A stretch of DNA of 64,000 nucleotides from Heterostelium multicystogenum (taxonomy: Eukaryota; Evosea; Eumycetozoa; Acytosteliales; Acytosteliaceae). Position numbers and translations under genes: made by a program. The first letter of the stretch is position 1. Every line of letters begins with the position of its first letter. Positions 1-13,080 of the stretch are shown here, piece after piece. The notes below the pieces were generated by a model that saw only the letters and a program-made list of their open reading frames with translations, did not search any database and was not told the DNA's origin. The stretch spans positions 1 to 64,000 of the forward strand of contig RCNN01000039.1 of assembly GCA_003667245.1 (NCBI GenBank), in the 5' to 3' direction.

Positions 1-703
1 ATTTAAATAATTTTATTTGTCTGGTGGTGATGGTTTAAAAGATTGGGTTCACTTTCAAAAGTTTTAAAAGCTTGATACTTTATTGGGTTTAGCAACCAGG
101 GCTTCATGAAATTTTGAAATTGAATTAAATTTATTTTATATTTTGTTCAATTTCTTCATGATCGAATTTTTTTGGGGAGATTTTTCTTTTTCTGCACTAT
201 TTTTTATAAAAGAAGGAGTGAGAGCTTCCATAATATCTAATAACTGTTTTGTTTTTTGAAAATGTGTAAACAACCAACAAAAACAACAAAACAAAAACAA
301 AAAACAAAACAATTATTATTTTTATTTTATTGCACGAATATTTATTTATTTATATTAAAAATCTGATAATCTTAAAAAAACTGAGAAATCATTGGGCTTT
401 TATGTCACCTCATATATAGCAATGTTCCCACAACAACAACACATTTTAGTCCAATGACAAATCATTTTATTTTCCAATTTTAGAAAGTTTTTTCGAATAA
501 TGTTGTATTATGTTAATGCAAAAGCAAAGTTTGCTTCAAATTAATTAACATCATATATTTATATAATATAATATATATGGTTCATCTTGAATAGTAGATA
601 ATAACTTAATATCACAATAAAGTTAACTTCATAAATTAACCACCAAATATCTTTATTATTATTTAAATTATGATAATAATTAATAACTTATTAGTATGAA
701 ATA
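1..703. other. AT-rich spacer, no gene seen
   Basis: The stretch holds A/T runs and scattered CAA tracts (around 270-310) with stops in all frames. I see no coding or RNA gene in it. Confidence 0.6.
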
Positions 704-1332
704 ATGTTATTCAAAGATAGAGAAGATGCGGGCAAACGTTGAGGAATAAACTTTTAAGCTTCAAATCAAGCCCTGATACCATTGTTGTTGGTCTGCCCAG
801 AGGTGGTGTGCCTGTGGCCTATGAGATTGCGAGGGATTTGGGATTGCCTCTGGACATTGTTGTTCCCAGAAAGATCGGTGCCCCCTTCAATAGGAGTACG
901 CTGTTTGGCGCTATCGCCGAGGACGGCAAAGGATACTTTGATGATGAACTTATCAGACAGCTCGGTATTCTCAAAAAGTATCTCGATTCCGAGATGGAGA
1001 AGCAGCGTGAGGAGTCAAAGAGAAGACTTCGCGTCTATCGCGGAAACCGACCTCCTGTAGATTTTTAAAGACAAGACTATTTTGTTGGTGGATGATGGTA
1101 TAGCAACTGGATCTACAATGAAAGCAGCAATCGAATCGCTCAAAGTACATCATCCCAAGAACATAATAGTCGCAGTGCCGGTTGGACCTCAAGATTACTA
1201 TTTCAGAGTTAAAATCCTCTGGCACCGTTGATCAAGTGATCTGTCTAGCAACACCAGAACCATTCGGTGCTGTTGGTTTTGTTTTTACTCGTTTTTTCGA
1301 ATCAAACAGATGATGAAACTGTCATTGAATGA
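704..1332 (+). pseudogene. Bacterial-type phosphoribosyltransferase, multiply frameshifted
   Basis: The pieces read as one phosphoribosyltransferase of the COG1926 type, about 209 codons, which is the usual family length. In order they are an N-terminal MLFKDREDAGKR segment (704-739), VGLPRGGVPVAYE (near 790), the PRPP-binding loop ILLVDDGIATGST (1081-1120), CLATPEPFGAVG (near 1245) and a closing NQTDDETVIE (1303-1332). The frame changes near 739, 1062, 1195 and 1300, so at least four indels break it. I see no GT-AG introns at these breaks. The coding part is visibly richer in G and C than its AT-rich flanks, and close relatives known to me are bacterial, so transfer from bacteria is plausible. 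Decay and sequencing error cannot be told apart from this copy alone. The reaction catalysed is not known for this subgroup. Confidence 0.75.
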
Positions 1333-1543
1333 TGAAACCATCATCCTTAGCGGTTTCACAATAAACTACTTGTTAAACCGGCCGTTTGTATATAAGTTGT
1401 AAATATATATATTTTTAGATTAATTTTTTTGTTAATATTAATAAGGTTATATATATATGTATATATTATTTATATTTAATTTGTTAATTTTCATTTATTG
1501 TTTGCCAGTCCTGGTGGAGCTGAGTCTTTGATTCAATTGCTTT

Positions 1544-4500
1544 CTAAGGATGTGTCTTCTGATCGAGTAGGCAGGTCATAGCAACAATTGCCACTCCAAA
1601 GGCCGAAGCACAAACTATGATGGCAATAAGGGCATTCTTTGACAGTCCACCTTTGGATTTACTGGAACATTTGGAATCTTTCGTTTTGGGTGTCGATAAG
1701 CAGCATTGCTAAAATCGGGATCGATCAAAGAATAAAATTTCATAGTGGGCCACATTAATACCGATGATGGCATTTGATTTCTGTGCACTGTCGGTGGTGT
1801 TTGGAGAACCATCGAGAATGGTATTCTTGATGGAAACAGGACGTCCATCACTGTCTGCCACTGTGAGGAATCTCATATACAATGTTTTTCCATTGAGTTG
1901 CAACTTGATCCAACTTATTTTCGGTATCACTCAGACCTCCTGAGTTCTTAGATGAACAGGAGCTCTCGTCGGTTTTCTAGTTCGGCAGACATGATCACTT
2001 GCAGATTGTTCAAGCTTGATGGAAAGTATATGGTGAGAGATAGATGGAGTATTTAAGGGTGTAGGCTCCCATAGTAAATATTTTTCCGGCAAAAGTAACA
2101 TTTTTTAGGTTCTGTGAACCATTGGATGGAAAACTGTAACGTTGGTATTGGTGTCAGGAAGAGTGGCAGTATATTGGGTTGTTTTAGAATAGTCATCGGA
2201 TAATAATCAGGAGTCCAAAGCATCAGTTGAGATTTATAATCCTTGACAATTTCTCCAATTATTGACCTCTCTAACCTTACTACAGAGATTTACCTCCAAA
2301 AATCAGAGTTGTTGGATCATTTGGATTGGGTGAGGTTCAAAAGGTACAAAGTTCTAAATTTATTAAAGAGCTATGTTATATACATTAATAAAATGGATCA
2401 TTGAATTATAATACCTTTGGAGCAGTCGAAAGTTCCCCCATCCTTTAATACAATTGCAATAATCTGAGAAGCAGTACGAGTTTCCCTGAACAATTATTTT
2501 CTGCAGTTACAATTTGGTTCTTTAGCTGGTGGCTCAACATATGGTTTCTAAAGACATAAATATTAGAAACTTCCTTTTAGAATTATTAATTTAAATATCT
2601 TACCATTGGAATTAATATATAATAAGTTGGACTCTAAACCTTTGACTGCAACCTTTAATATAGCTCCTTTTGGAATTGCAGCTACATTGAATGCCAAAAC
2701 TGTGCCAGAGAAGAAGTGTTGGAGTAATTTTAACAAATGGATTGGTGTCATAGTAGTGAATGAATGCTTCAAATTCTGAAAGTAATAGACCAAATCTTTT
2801 ACCAAATACTGTCACTGGTCCACCAAACAACCGATACATTGGTTGCAGATTCTAAATATGTGATGTTTGAATAAGAGTAGTATTGGATAAAAATAGGGAT
2901 ATCCAGCTGTATTTAGGTCATTTCCACTCAATCCAATGAAGTTGAGTTGGATATCAGTAATACCATAAACAGATACTAATGTACCTCCAATTCCAAAATC
3001 CATATGGTAAAGTATATTTAAATCATAGAGTGCATCGGTTGAAATTGATACTAACTAAATTTACTGGGAAGGAAAGAATTTCATCATATAAGCTAGTTAA
3101 GTAAATGGTTGGAATGTGGATTCTAGATTGGACCAGAAGATATATCTCTAACCTGGAATTGGAAATACACTGATCTATTTTTGAGATCCAACATCAATTT
3201 CTTTTGGATTGAAATCAAATGACACAATTGTTGGGGATACACTGTCAGTAGATGGTCCTGAATAAAAATTATTACAATGTTAGTTAATTTTGATGTATAT
3301 AAAAGTATAAAAATAGATCTTACTTGCGCATGTAACAGAAATAGGATATCCATCATTAAAATAGAATTTACTTCTTAATACTGAATCCACTAAACCTTTA
3401 CCAGATTTATCAGTTCGGTAACCATTACCATCGACCAGTATAAGATTGCTGGGAGTGAATACTTGATCGGCGCAGTTTGCTTCAAGAGTAAAGGATACTT
3501 CATACTTTCCTTGAGAATTAAGATTTGATTGATCAAATCTGACAGATTGATTCATTGGATCGAGATCACTGTTAATCTCTAAAATTCCATAGCTGAATGG
3601 ACTTGCAATAGTTTTGTATAGTAAGAAGCCATGTGATTTTGGGTACTTGATTCAATTTGAAACTAACAGAGGAAGTAAGTGCAGCAAAGCTTGTGCCAAT
3701 ATGGGTCCTTGTTCATCAGATTCTAAAATATGGTTAGTAATTTTAAAAAAGATAAAATAATAATGTTGTATACTTACTACTTGAGTAACATTTAAATAAT
3801 GCTGAACCACCTATATATGAGTATAATAAACTTGGATTCCAAGAGAATGGACTCATAGGAATAGTATATTCAACAGAGGTTGGGACCATTTTCAATGGGA
3901 GTTTGAAATCGATGACATAAAGACGTTGGGATAAACTGAATGATCCAGTAAAGATGTATCTATTTCTAAATTCGGGATCGATATGGAGGTAAATAATTTA
4001 ATGACAGGAACAAAAGTGGGATCAGCATTGGAAACATTATATCTGAGTGTACATGTGGTCATTTGTAAACTAGTATCAATATTATTTGGAGTAAATTCAA
4101 AGAATGTTATTTGATCTGGATAAACACTAACTGTATTGATGATGAAATATTAAAGTCAATAAAAAGAAACTTTTAAACAATAAAATAACTTACATTTCTG
4201 TGGAACAAGAGGGAATGAGTTTCCTGTTTCTAAAACTGTAGTAGATCTGGAGAAGGTTTGGCTGTTTTTAGCCTCATCATATATGATAACGGTATCACCG
4301 GTAACGCTCAACTCATTCACATAGGTATAAACTTTTTCAAAGACACCATTTAGTTTAGTTCCATAGACTAGATCATATTGTCTAAGTTCAATTTTGGTTA
4401 TTTCCATTACCACCTTTAACAACAATCTTATAAACACCACTTAGATTATCAGAAGCCTTGACCCTGACAATTAAAGAGCTGGTATTTAATGCTATGTACT

Positions 4501-6178
4501 GGATATCCAATAATTTAGGAGCAACATTATCTAATAAATGAAAATAATTAGAAAAGAACCAATATAAATATATACAAATATCAAAATACTTACCTAAATT
4601 CGATCCAGTTGGAGTAGATGTTAGAACATTTTGATACAATCCAATTTGAGTTGCATTTAAATTGACAGCAACACTTTGTAAAGAGGAAATTCCCTTTGCA
4701 ATTGAAAAAGAAAAAGTAGGTCCTTTGGAGGAAATTCCAAATGGATATCCTAGTTGATAGAAAATGTTGTCTGGCTCTAAAAATCTAAATCCAAAATATT
4801 CATTATTAGATGTAAATTTCATTGTACCACTAAATCTCCACAGTAAAGTCTTTGGTGTGTTTGAAATAGCTAGTGAACTAGTGGTGAATGCAGCATATTT
4901 CTTAACTAAAGGGAAATGATGTTAGCAAAAAGTGTATGTCAATTTGATCTTTATTTTTACTTTACCTGAATATGTAAAATATGGATCAAGTGCAACACCT
5001 AGATATCCATTACCATCAAAAAGACCAAATCTATTGGTTGTTTGAGGTCCTAAAAGTGTGCTTGCTACATAGGTCATAACATTAGCACTGTGGGTAATTG
5101 GACGAATTGTTGGTGGGTCACTGGAGAATGATGATTTTGGAAGGTATTGTGTATATGTAGATGCATAATTTGTCACATCTATAACATATTGAGTCTCACA
5201 TCCAGGAAAATCGGCATTGTACTGTATACAATCCAAAATACTTATGCTAGTTGGGTAAATTGTAGCAGAGTATTTTGCATTTGCTAAGTCAAAGTTAATA
5301 AATGAATAAATCAATTGTTATTGGTTACACTCTTACTCTGTGTTGGAACAAAAGGAATAATAATTAAAGAAGATTTCAAGCCAATCACGTTTGTTATTGT
5401 AATAGTCAGTGGGTTTTCGTAAGTGTTTGATGAAGTTACAAGGCTAAAGGTGATTGCAATAGTGAAATAATCGAAAACTGAAATCCGATGGTGATGATTG
5501 CTTCACTGTGCAAGTATATAGAGTATTGTTTGTTGCACATGTATAGGGCTGGGGAGCATACTTGTGTATTATTTTTACATAGAGATTTCCAGTGGAATAA
5601 GTAAGTGGATCTCTAAAAAATTCTATTGGTACCCAAAATATTAATTGAAGGTTGTGGAACAGCTACAAAGTAAAATGTTGTAAATTAAAATAATGTTGTT
5701 GAGGAATTAAATATTAGAAAGATGTTAATAATTACATAGACATTCATAATTGATGGGAGGCAAAGGAATCAAATTTCAAAGGCAATTCGGTATTCGATAT
5801 GTTAAGATTTAATACAGATACTGAATCTGGTGGAAATGTTATAGTAGCTTTCATAAAAGAATTTCCATTATTTAAATTGCTGTTTGATACCAGTGAATTT
5901 GGGAAATTGGATTGAATTTGACGAGTCTGAGTTCCAAAGAGTATCATTAAACCAAAAATCAAATACCAAATACCACTGCACATCCAGTTGCGCTAGAGGC
6001 ATAAGAACCACTCCCTCCTTTAATGTCTATCGGAATAGTGGCTAAAATCAATTTTAACATTCATTATTAATTAAATATAATTACATTTGGTTAGTTTCTT
6101 CTAAATTTCTCTTACCAAGACTCGAGTTGCATAATAATAATAATACAAAAACTAATAAATAATTATAATAATACATTT
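1544..6178 (-). pseudogene. ComC-like EGF/TIG type I membrane protein, many frame breaks
   Basis: A start at 6178 opens a signal peptide (MYYYNYLLVFVLLLLC) and is followed at once by a GTAAGAG intron. Further good GT-AG introns lie at about 5332-5286, 4963-4907, 4593-4531, 4195-4136 and 3777-3728. The ectodomain has the repeated segments typical of dictyostelid ComC-like proteins (YPFG.SSKGPTFSFS near 4740, DNVAPKLLDIQYIAL near 4520), TIG-like pieces (GGPVTVFGKRFG near 2820, GIGGTLVSVYG near 2990), an EGF-like module (CSGNSYCFSDYCNC, 2450-2500) and a closing DPDFS stretch (near 1710). The C-terminus has a Lys-rich linker and a transmembrane helix (ALIAIIVCASAFG, 1560-1620). The length of about 1,400 codons suits ComC. 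Outside the introns the frame shifts repeatedly (near 5965, 4410, 3985, 3690, 2490, 2460 and 1710). That is far denser than in neighbouring genes, so I call it a pseudogene, though poor assembly remains possible. A role in cell-cell communication is only inferred from the family. Confidence 0.6.
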
Positions 6179-7619
6179 TATAACAATAACATCAAATAGG
6201 AATTAAAAATAATATGAAAATTCAAAATGATTAATTCAAATGTGGAGCTCCATGGAATCAATCCTATTTTTCAATTCCGATTGCGACCTTCTAACTAGTC
6301 ATCAGCTATTTCTGAATTGAATCTATTTAGATCTTGTTGCAGAATTGAAGTTAAATAACCTTTTGGAAAGAAAAAACAAAAAAAGAGTAGATACGAAATT
6401 ATTTCATATGATAACATCTTTTAAACCAACTCCAGCAAAGCATACTTTCACATTGGATAGGGGTGTTGTTTTCACTCCAATTGGAAAAACTTCTCAATTA
6501 ATTGTATCCTTAAAGGAAACCCATTGATCCGTAAATAATGGGCATTCTAAAATTCCATACCATATCTAAAGCCAACTTTGAACAATTGCCTAAAAACAAT
6601 CATTTCAAAAAGAGTATAGAATTTATCCAAAAACAAAAAAATAGATTTTTTTTTAGTTTGTGATCACAGAAAAACAACAAAAAAAAAACCCCTAAAAAAA
6701 CAAAATATCTTCTAGATGAGTATTTACAAAAGTTGGTCCAATTTAGGGACAATTGCTCGAATTACCTTAAAACTCACTGCATTGTTAAATATGACAATAA
6801 AATAGTAATTTTAATTATTATCTTTATTTTTTTATTTTTTTTTATTGATATCTAAAAACACATGTTTGAATTGTGTTTTTTTTTTTTGTACCTGTTTGAA
6901 AGTTAAGTGTTACAAAAAACAAAATACCGCAATAATCAATCAATCAACCATTGTTGTCATCAACCAAATCACCACATCTACCAAACTCACTCACATTTTA
7001 TTGTGATTGATTGAGTTGTACAACAACAAGCATCTTATGATATATAATTAAATAATTGTAATTTTAAAACACAAATATAACAATAATAATAATAATAATA
7101 ACAACAATAGTAATTAAACAATATATAACACTGTATGGCAAATCAGAAATGATCTTTAAATATTCATCTATCAGCGATAATTCATTCATTTCCGTCGGTT
7201 AGGAAAACAAACTAATTTTAATCTGTACCAATATGGCATTTGATTGATTGTTTGATTGATTGATGAATGCATGAGTGAATTATATTTTAAAAGTTATATT
7301 GTAAATTGAGTCAATATTTATTTAAAATTATTCAACACATCAATGTGATACGTAATAACAATAATAATACTAATAATAATAATTGTAATAATAATTATAA
7401 TTGTAATTATTAATATTAGTGTGATAATGATTATCATGATAAATTATTTAAATAAATTAAATCTATTCTATTCTTGCTATTTATGATTTAAATACTTGGT
7501 TTCGAGGTAACAAACAAATATATTTGATCAAATCAAATCAAGCTGTCTTGGATCAATCAATATTTATCTATACTATTAATTATTATTATTATAATTTAAT
7601 AATTGTTAATTGGAAAAAT
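6179..7619. other. AT-rich spacer with one doubtful short ORF
   Basis: A 60-codon frame at 6345-6527 has no ATG start and no recognisable motif. The rest holds long A and T runs (around 6640-6700 and 6830-6890) and AAT/AAC runs near 7080 and 7360. I see no convincing gene. It probably contains the promoter of the gene starting at 7620. Confidence 0.5.
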
Positions 7620-8600
7620 ATGGAAACTATGGATTTAGTAAATAATAACTTTATAAATGACCAAGACATTAAGAAAAGCTTGGAGATTGTAAATACTAAT
7701 AATAATAAAATCGATGAAGTCCAAATCAATTCTGATGCTACTACCAATGAGGTGCCGCCACAAAATGAATCCGACGTACAAGAATCCGGTGAATCTGCCA
7801 ATAATGTCGACCAAGTCGATGATATCAATGAAATTAAATCGTTGACCAAGGAGGAGCTGATTGAGTCGGTCATTGAAATACGCAATGAGTACTACCACCA
7901 GAGATACAAATACAAGAAGTGCAAGGACAGATTGGATGATCGTGAAAAACAGCTTAAGTTCCAGAGAAATCTACTGTCCGAGAGAGAGGATCTTTTACTA
8001 CAGTTGCAGTGGGAGCCAAGCCAAGACGAGCAATACTTAAATATTGATCCCGACAACATCGTTGACAAAAAGAGAATGCGTGCTCTCATTGACCAGATGC
8101 GTTTGATGGAGAAGGGAATATTCGACCGTGATGCTAAAATCAAAGAGTTGGAAAAACTTGTGGAGCAGCTGACACTTGCTCAAATTAGTAGACCAAGCAA
8201 TGATCAACACTACCCAGACGAAGCATCAACTACCTTCCATCACAATCATCACCAAACACCACCTCCACCACACCACTCTCACAGCCGTCCATCCACTCCA
8301 AGAAGAGCAATTCCCAAGTTTATCAAGAGACTCTCAGAGTACTCGCTCAGCTTCAAATCGAATCGTAATCTCCTCAACGACGAGGAGGATTCCATTGACA
8401 TTCATATGAGTGATCGATCGCAACACCAAAACACCCCAAGATCAAGACCATCCACACCCACCAGAGCATCACCATCGTTTTGGTCCAGAAGTACCTCAAT
8501 GCTGTCACTATTGAAATGGTCGTCTGATGACACTGCCAGTAACATTACAACACTCACCAACAACAACCACAATGAATCAACCACAACCAAGAATTTATAA
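7620..8600 (+). CDS. Coiled-coil protein with repeated SRPSTP motifs, unknown function
   Basis: An uninterrupted frame gives about 326 residues from the ATG at 7620. That start is chosen because the upstream in-frame extension is AT-rich and lacks an ATG. The N-terminal third is acidic and Asn-rich. Residues about 75-195 are strongly charged with heptad-like spacing (LDDREKQLKFQRNLLSERED, MRALIDQMRLMEKGIFDRD), predicting a coiled coil. The C-terminal part is His/Pro-rich and carries a duplicated basic module, SRPSTPRRAIPKF and SRPSTPTRASPSFW, each followed by a Ser-rich stretch. These modules look like proline-directed phosphorylation sites, which is inference. No enzyme domain or membrane segment is seen. 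The composition argues for a cytoplasmic scaffold, but I do not recognise the family. Confidence 0.8.
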   Translation: METMDLVNNNFINDQDIKKSLEIVNTNNNKIDEVQINSDATTNEVPPQNESDVQESGESANNVDQVDDINEIKSLTKEELIESVIEIRNEYYHQRYKYKKCKDRLDDREKQLKFQRNLLSEREDLLLQLQWEPSQDEQYLNIDPDNIVDKKRMRALIDQMRLMEKGIFDRDAKIKELEKLVEQLTLAQISRPSNDQHYPDEASTTFHHNHHQTPPPPHHSHSRPSTPRRAIPKFIKRLSEYSLSFKSNRNLLNDEEDSIDIHMSDRSQHQNTPRSRPSTPTRASPSFWSRSTSMLSLLKWSSDDTASNITTLTNNNHNESTTTKNL

Positions 8601-9332
8601 ATCAATTATAATTCAATCACAACTATTACATATTTATATATATATATATAATGATGCGCTGTGAGTGATTTAGGTATATTGTTGTTTATATGCCACTATC
8701 ATCATTATCGTTGTTGTTGTTGTTACCAATTTAGATGTAATAATAATAATAAGAATAAAGTTAGTAATAATTAAAATAATAACAAAAAAAACAAGATATG
8801 ATTTATTGTTATTATATATTTTGAGTGAGAAGCCTTAGTAATGTAAGGTAAACCCGATTTAGATCGAGGATCAAGTTTAATTATTTCGATGGGGGTTGTT
8901 GATTGGTTTGTCGTTGAGTTTATTAAAAGCTTCATGCAGTCATTGCAAACGATTTAATTTAATTTTTATTCAATAGTGGGAACTATCCTTGCAACATCAA
9001 AATAATTCAAATAATTGCTAAACAAAACAAAACACTTCATCATTTATATTGCATAAATACATGCGTATACATATATACATACATAGATAGATAGATACAC
9101 ATACAAATTTATTTACTAGTAGTACTTTTCCAAACACACTTGCTTTCTCAAAATTAATTAATTGTAACACACTAACTCACTCAAATAATAATATTCAAAA
9201 TTTTAAACAACAAATCAAATCAAACTAAATCAAATCAAATCAAATCAAATCATTTATCATTATAAAGCTTGGTTATTATTATATTCGAATAGATAGAAAA
9301 AAAGATAGATATAGATATAGATAGATAATACA
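8601..9332. other. AT-rich spacer with simple repeats
   Basis: This spacer between two same-strand genes holds TA runs near 8637, ACAT/GATA-type runs around 9060-9100, a tandem AATCA run around 9220-9250 and a GATA-rich run just before 9333. No gene is seen. Confidence 0.6.
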
Positions 9333-11302
9333 ATGAATAAAGATCATTTAGATACAAATAATTCTACTAATATTAGTAGTAGTAATAATAGTAATAGTAG
9401 AAATAATAATAATGCTAATAATAATGGATCTAATAATAATTCAATACATTTTGTACAACAATATCATTCACCTGGGTTCTCTAGGATATTACAACAACCA
9501 ATAGATGAGGAGGTAATGTTTCAATCAATGCAGCAACAACAACAACAACAGCCAACTCCACAAGTACAGATCGATTATATCAGAAGATCTACATCTCCTA
9601 CATCAATGTTGAATACTGTACAGGTCTCACCCTCCAATTATCAAAAACGAACTCACAAGAGATCAAATTCTCATGGTCCTTTGTTTAGGTCAAGCCAACA
9701 ACAGCAGCAACCAATGTATACACCACAACAAATACCACAGCAACAATATAATCCCTACAATCAACAACCTATTTTATATCCACAACACTCATCACCACCC
9801 AATGTAAGTGGCAGTCGACCATTATTGTCACCGGCGATGATATCTCGTAGTACAAGTACGAGCGGTCTTGGGAATACTGCTGGCTCATATGGCACATGGT
9901 CTCCCTCAACACAAACCAGAGTGAAGAAATCTGGAAGCAAGCTTAGCCTGGAACAACAACTACAGCATATCCAAGGTTTGATGAACTCTACAACAAAGGA
10001 TTTCGTTGGTACTACCTCACCTACCTTATCACCGAGAAGTAGTATTAATATGAGTGGAGGTATCAGTAATGATCACAGAAGAACTGTGTCTTGGGAGCCA
10101 CCTCTTGAGGGTGAGTCACTGGAGACACTCAATCAAATCATCAAAGAGAAGAAGGATGCCCTGTTGATGCGTGAAAGGGAGTTAAAGAAACAGCAGAAAA
10201 TGATCAATGAAACTTTAAAAAACACACACTCATCACCACCCAATGCGACTGAACCCTCCCCACTTTCCTCTTCTTCAACACTTTTGACTCCACCTGTCAC
10301 CACTACTACCACACCAACTAGAATGAAACACAACAGATCGAAATCCGATACCAATACCATCGTTAAATTACACCTATTAAAGAAACAGCCATCAACAACT
10401 AATTTACAAAATAATAATGATGTATGTATAGTTAACTATTGATGATGAACTTGAAGTATTAATTCTTAATTTATAGATTGATCAGCAATTGCAACAACAA
10501 CAGCAGCAATATCTATCACCAGTTGCTATTAAAAGTCCTAAAGTTTTATCACCAAGTGATGGATCTAGAAGTCCTAGACCACATTCTTCACCACGTCCAA
10601 TATCTAAAGCAGAGTACAACGAATTTTTAAAGCAACAACAGCAACAGCTCTATCCACATGTAACAACAACTACCACTACAACAACAACCTCAACCACATC
10701 GCCTTTAACTCCACAAAACTACTCGCGAAGAAAATCAGTTGATCCAATGACTTTTGGAACTATGCTAAATAGCAACAGCAGTAATAGCTCAAACATCTCC
10801 CGTCAATCACATCAAATATTCATCCAAACCAGCATTATCAAAACAATATTTAAATCAGTTGATGAACATTGATCTGCATGAGATTGAAGAGGAAATTGAT
10901 AAGGAAATTCAACAGGTAATCCTTCAAACAAAGAACATTCAGGGCAAAGTTGAAATGCTGGAGCGTGTTCGTTGCACAGCCCCTGATCCACTGCTGATGC
11001 TTTTTGGTGATAACTATCGAACCGCTCGTGTTCATAATCAAAACAAAAAGAAATCAACCAAGAATAACAACATCAATATCAACTCACCAATTCAACCAAC
11101 CAACAATATAATATCATCACCATCACTTGTACACTACCCACCAATGACAACATTCATTGACACACCAACTACCATCCAAACAAACTCTCGCAACAAGATT
11201 TTGCAGCCAACTACTACACGTTGTCCTGATAGAACAAAGAGTAAGAATCTTTCCTCATCAGTTCCAAGATCATCTGCTTTCAGCCCACCACCCAGATCCT
11301 AA
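9333..11302 (+). CDS. Low-complexity Ser/Gln/Asn-rich protein with C-terminal coiled coil
   Basis: Exon 1 starts at the ATG at 9333 and runs to a GTATGT donor near 10421. The short AT-rich intron ends at about 10476, and exon 2 continues with a poly-Gln tract. Near 10815 the frame slips by one base (CAT CAA AAT...), after which SSKPALSKQYLNQLMNIDL leads into a well-formed helix (LHEIEEEIDKEIQQVILQ) ending at 11302. Another helix-forming stretch lies around residues 265-295 (LNQIIKEKKDALLMRERELK). The rest is Ser, Gln, Asn and Thr homopolymer with many SP motifs (SPRSS, SRSPRPHSSP). No known domain is recognised. Total length is about 630 residues if the slip is an error. Function is unknown; a phosphorylated scaffold is a guess from composition. 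Confidence 0.7.
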
Positions 11303-11525
11303 GTGGATCATGTAATATCGACCACTTAATAGTGATCAAAAAAAAAAACAACCAATCCTTTTGTACAAATTCAAGATAATCACTATACAATTCTACCGAC
11401 AATCAATTTACCAATCTTATTTACTGTCAGTTTTTACTCTACCCTTTAAATAACCATATTTAAAGATGCCATAATAAAATTACTTCAATCAAACCAAATA
11501 TAAACATGATCTTTATTTCCAAAAA

Positions 11526-13080
11526 TTAAGTAGTAGAAATATAAAAGATATTGGATGGATGAGACTCCAATGAGTTGTCAGCAACCACAACGACTGTATA
11601 GTTATTGTTTGGTATGTCTTGGATTGTCATATTAATAAAGTTTGTGCTAATCGATTCAGTCATCTTAAAGTGTTTCCAATTTTCACCTAGTGGACTGAGA
11701 TATACATAGTAATCAAGAGTAGTTTTGTTTGAACCACTTCCAACAAACTCTGGTATCTGCCATTGGATAATCCATGTATAAAACAATTTGTAATCAACAA
11801 CGGGTTGCAGAACTTTTTGTATTGAAAGAGATCGAGGTGGAGAAGGAGGATCCACACTTTGTTTAAATGATATATCAAAAGAGAAGGAAGATGAGAGAAA
11901 TCTATTATGATTTTCCAATACAAGAACCATATCATCTGATTGTGGAATTTGATAGGTTTTTTTGAATGATGATGTCTTTTTGTCTACCAAAATCATGAGA
12001 TTCCTGTCTACCTTAGCATTGCAAGATTGTCCATATTTGTAATCATATTCATAGAAATTATTGGAATTCATTAAACAAACTGAGAAAGTATCTGTGCCCT
12101 TGATATCTATAGATAGTTCACTTTCACGGTTAATTGTGCATCGGTAGTCTTGGTATCTATAAATACCAGATTTTGAAGAATGATATTCGCAATTTGTTCG
12201 GCACATTGAATTTTTTGGATGATTTAGGTTCTCCATATATAGATCCAATGAATGCAAACCAAATGTTGTTCTTGGACAACTCTTTTTACATTGTAATGGG
12301 GATGGGTCTATTGGATGATAGGAAAAAGGTATTACTGTAACTGGATCCACATCTGACTTATCAACATTTTGATATCTTTTATAGTTGTATTTATATCTGT
12401 TGTCCTTGAGGAACTGACTCAATACTACATCACCTATGGGAGGTTGTCCAAAAGTTACAACATTTAGAGATTTTAATTTGGGAAAAGGTCTGTCGGTATC
12501 CCGGGATATGATATCAATCAAAGTCAACAAAGCCATCGATCCACCTAAAGAATGACCTGTCAAATACAAGTCATATTCACAATCTAAAGTTTGAAGGTAA
12601 TTTTCCAGTATACCTCTGATACTCATATATGCTTTAGCAAAACCTTCATGCACTTGACCACAGTCTACTCTTTCGTTAGAAAAAGGACATTTCGTTTGAA
12701 CTAAAAGATAATAAAGTTAATACCATTATAGATTCAACTCCAAAACAACTTTAATACTTACTAAATTTAAAATCTATTAAGAAATCTTTAAATTTATCAG
12801 TACCTTTAAAAGAAACAATTAGAATATTTTGAATGTATGCTCCTTGAAACTAACATTCTAACATCTTTATCAACATCCAATTCATTTTTAAACTGATAGC
12901 AATCGCCATCAATTGAGAAAAAGGAAAAAGTTCCAGTATGATTTGTCGGATGATACACTTTATCAGCAATCAACGACAAAACATGATCACCCTCGTTAGA
13001 AATGATAAGTGATTCACTATGTTGTATATAAAATTGAAAAATAATAATACAAAATACTTTTACATCTATATTATGTGAAT
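11526..13080 (-). CDS. Secreted class-3 (fungal-type) lipase with C-terminal FN3-like domain
   Basis: The main exon (12690-11526) contains the catalytic Ser elbow GHSLGGS and the following helix, preceded across an intron by the oxyanion-side segment FKGTDKFKDFLIDF, as in class-3 lipases. Asp and His of the triad are probably in the DPVTVIP and FGLHSLDLY regions. Residues after VDPPSPPRSLSI look like a fibronectin type III fold. The upstream part (about 13080-12854) begins with a hydrophobic signal-like stretch (KVFCIIIFQFYI) but no clean ATG is visible. The frame slips once near 12853, between RMLVS and GAYIQNILIVSFKGTD. Many Cys and N-glycosylation sites suggest a secreted or lysosomal enzyme hydrolysing acylglycerols. 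The start is uncertain. Confidence 0.8.

Noticed and set aside
426..433. TCCCACAA, resembling the upstream element of Dictyostelium small RNA genes, and a similar ACCCACAA near 57854
   Set aside because: No TATA-like box or recognisable small RNA follows at the expected distance of about 60 bases at either place.
1520..1700. Plus-strand peptide-like stretch (TIATPKAEAQTMMAIRAFF)
   Set aside because: The minus strand explains it as the transmembrane tail of the ComC-like gene.
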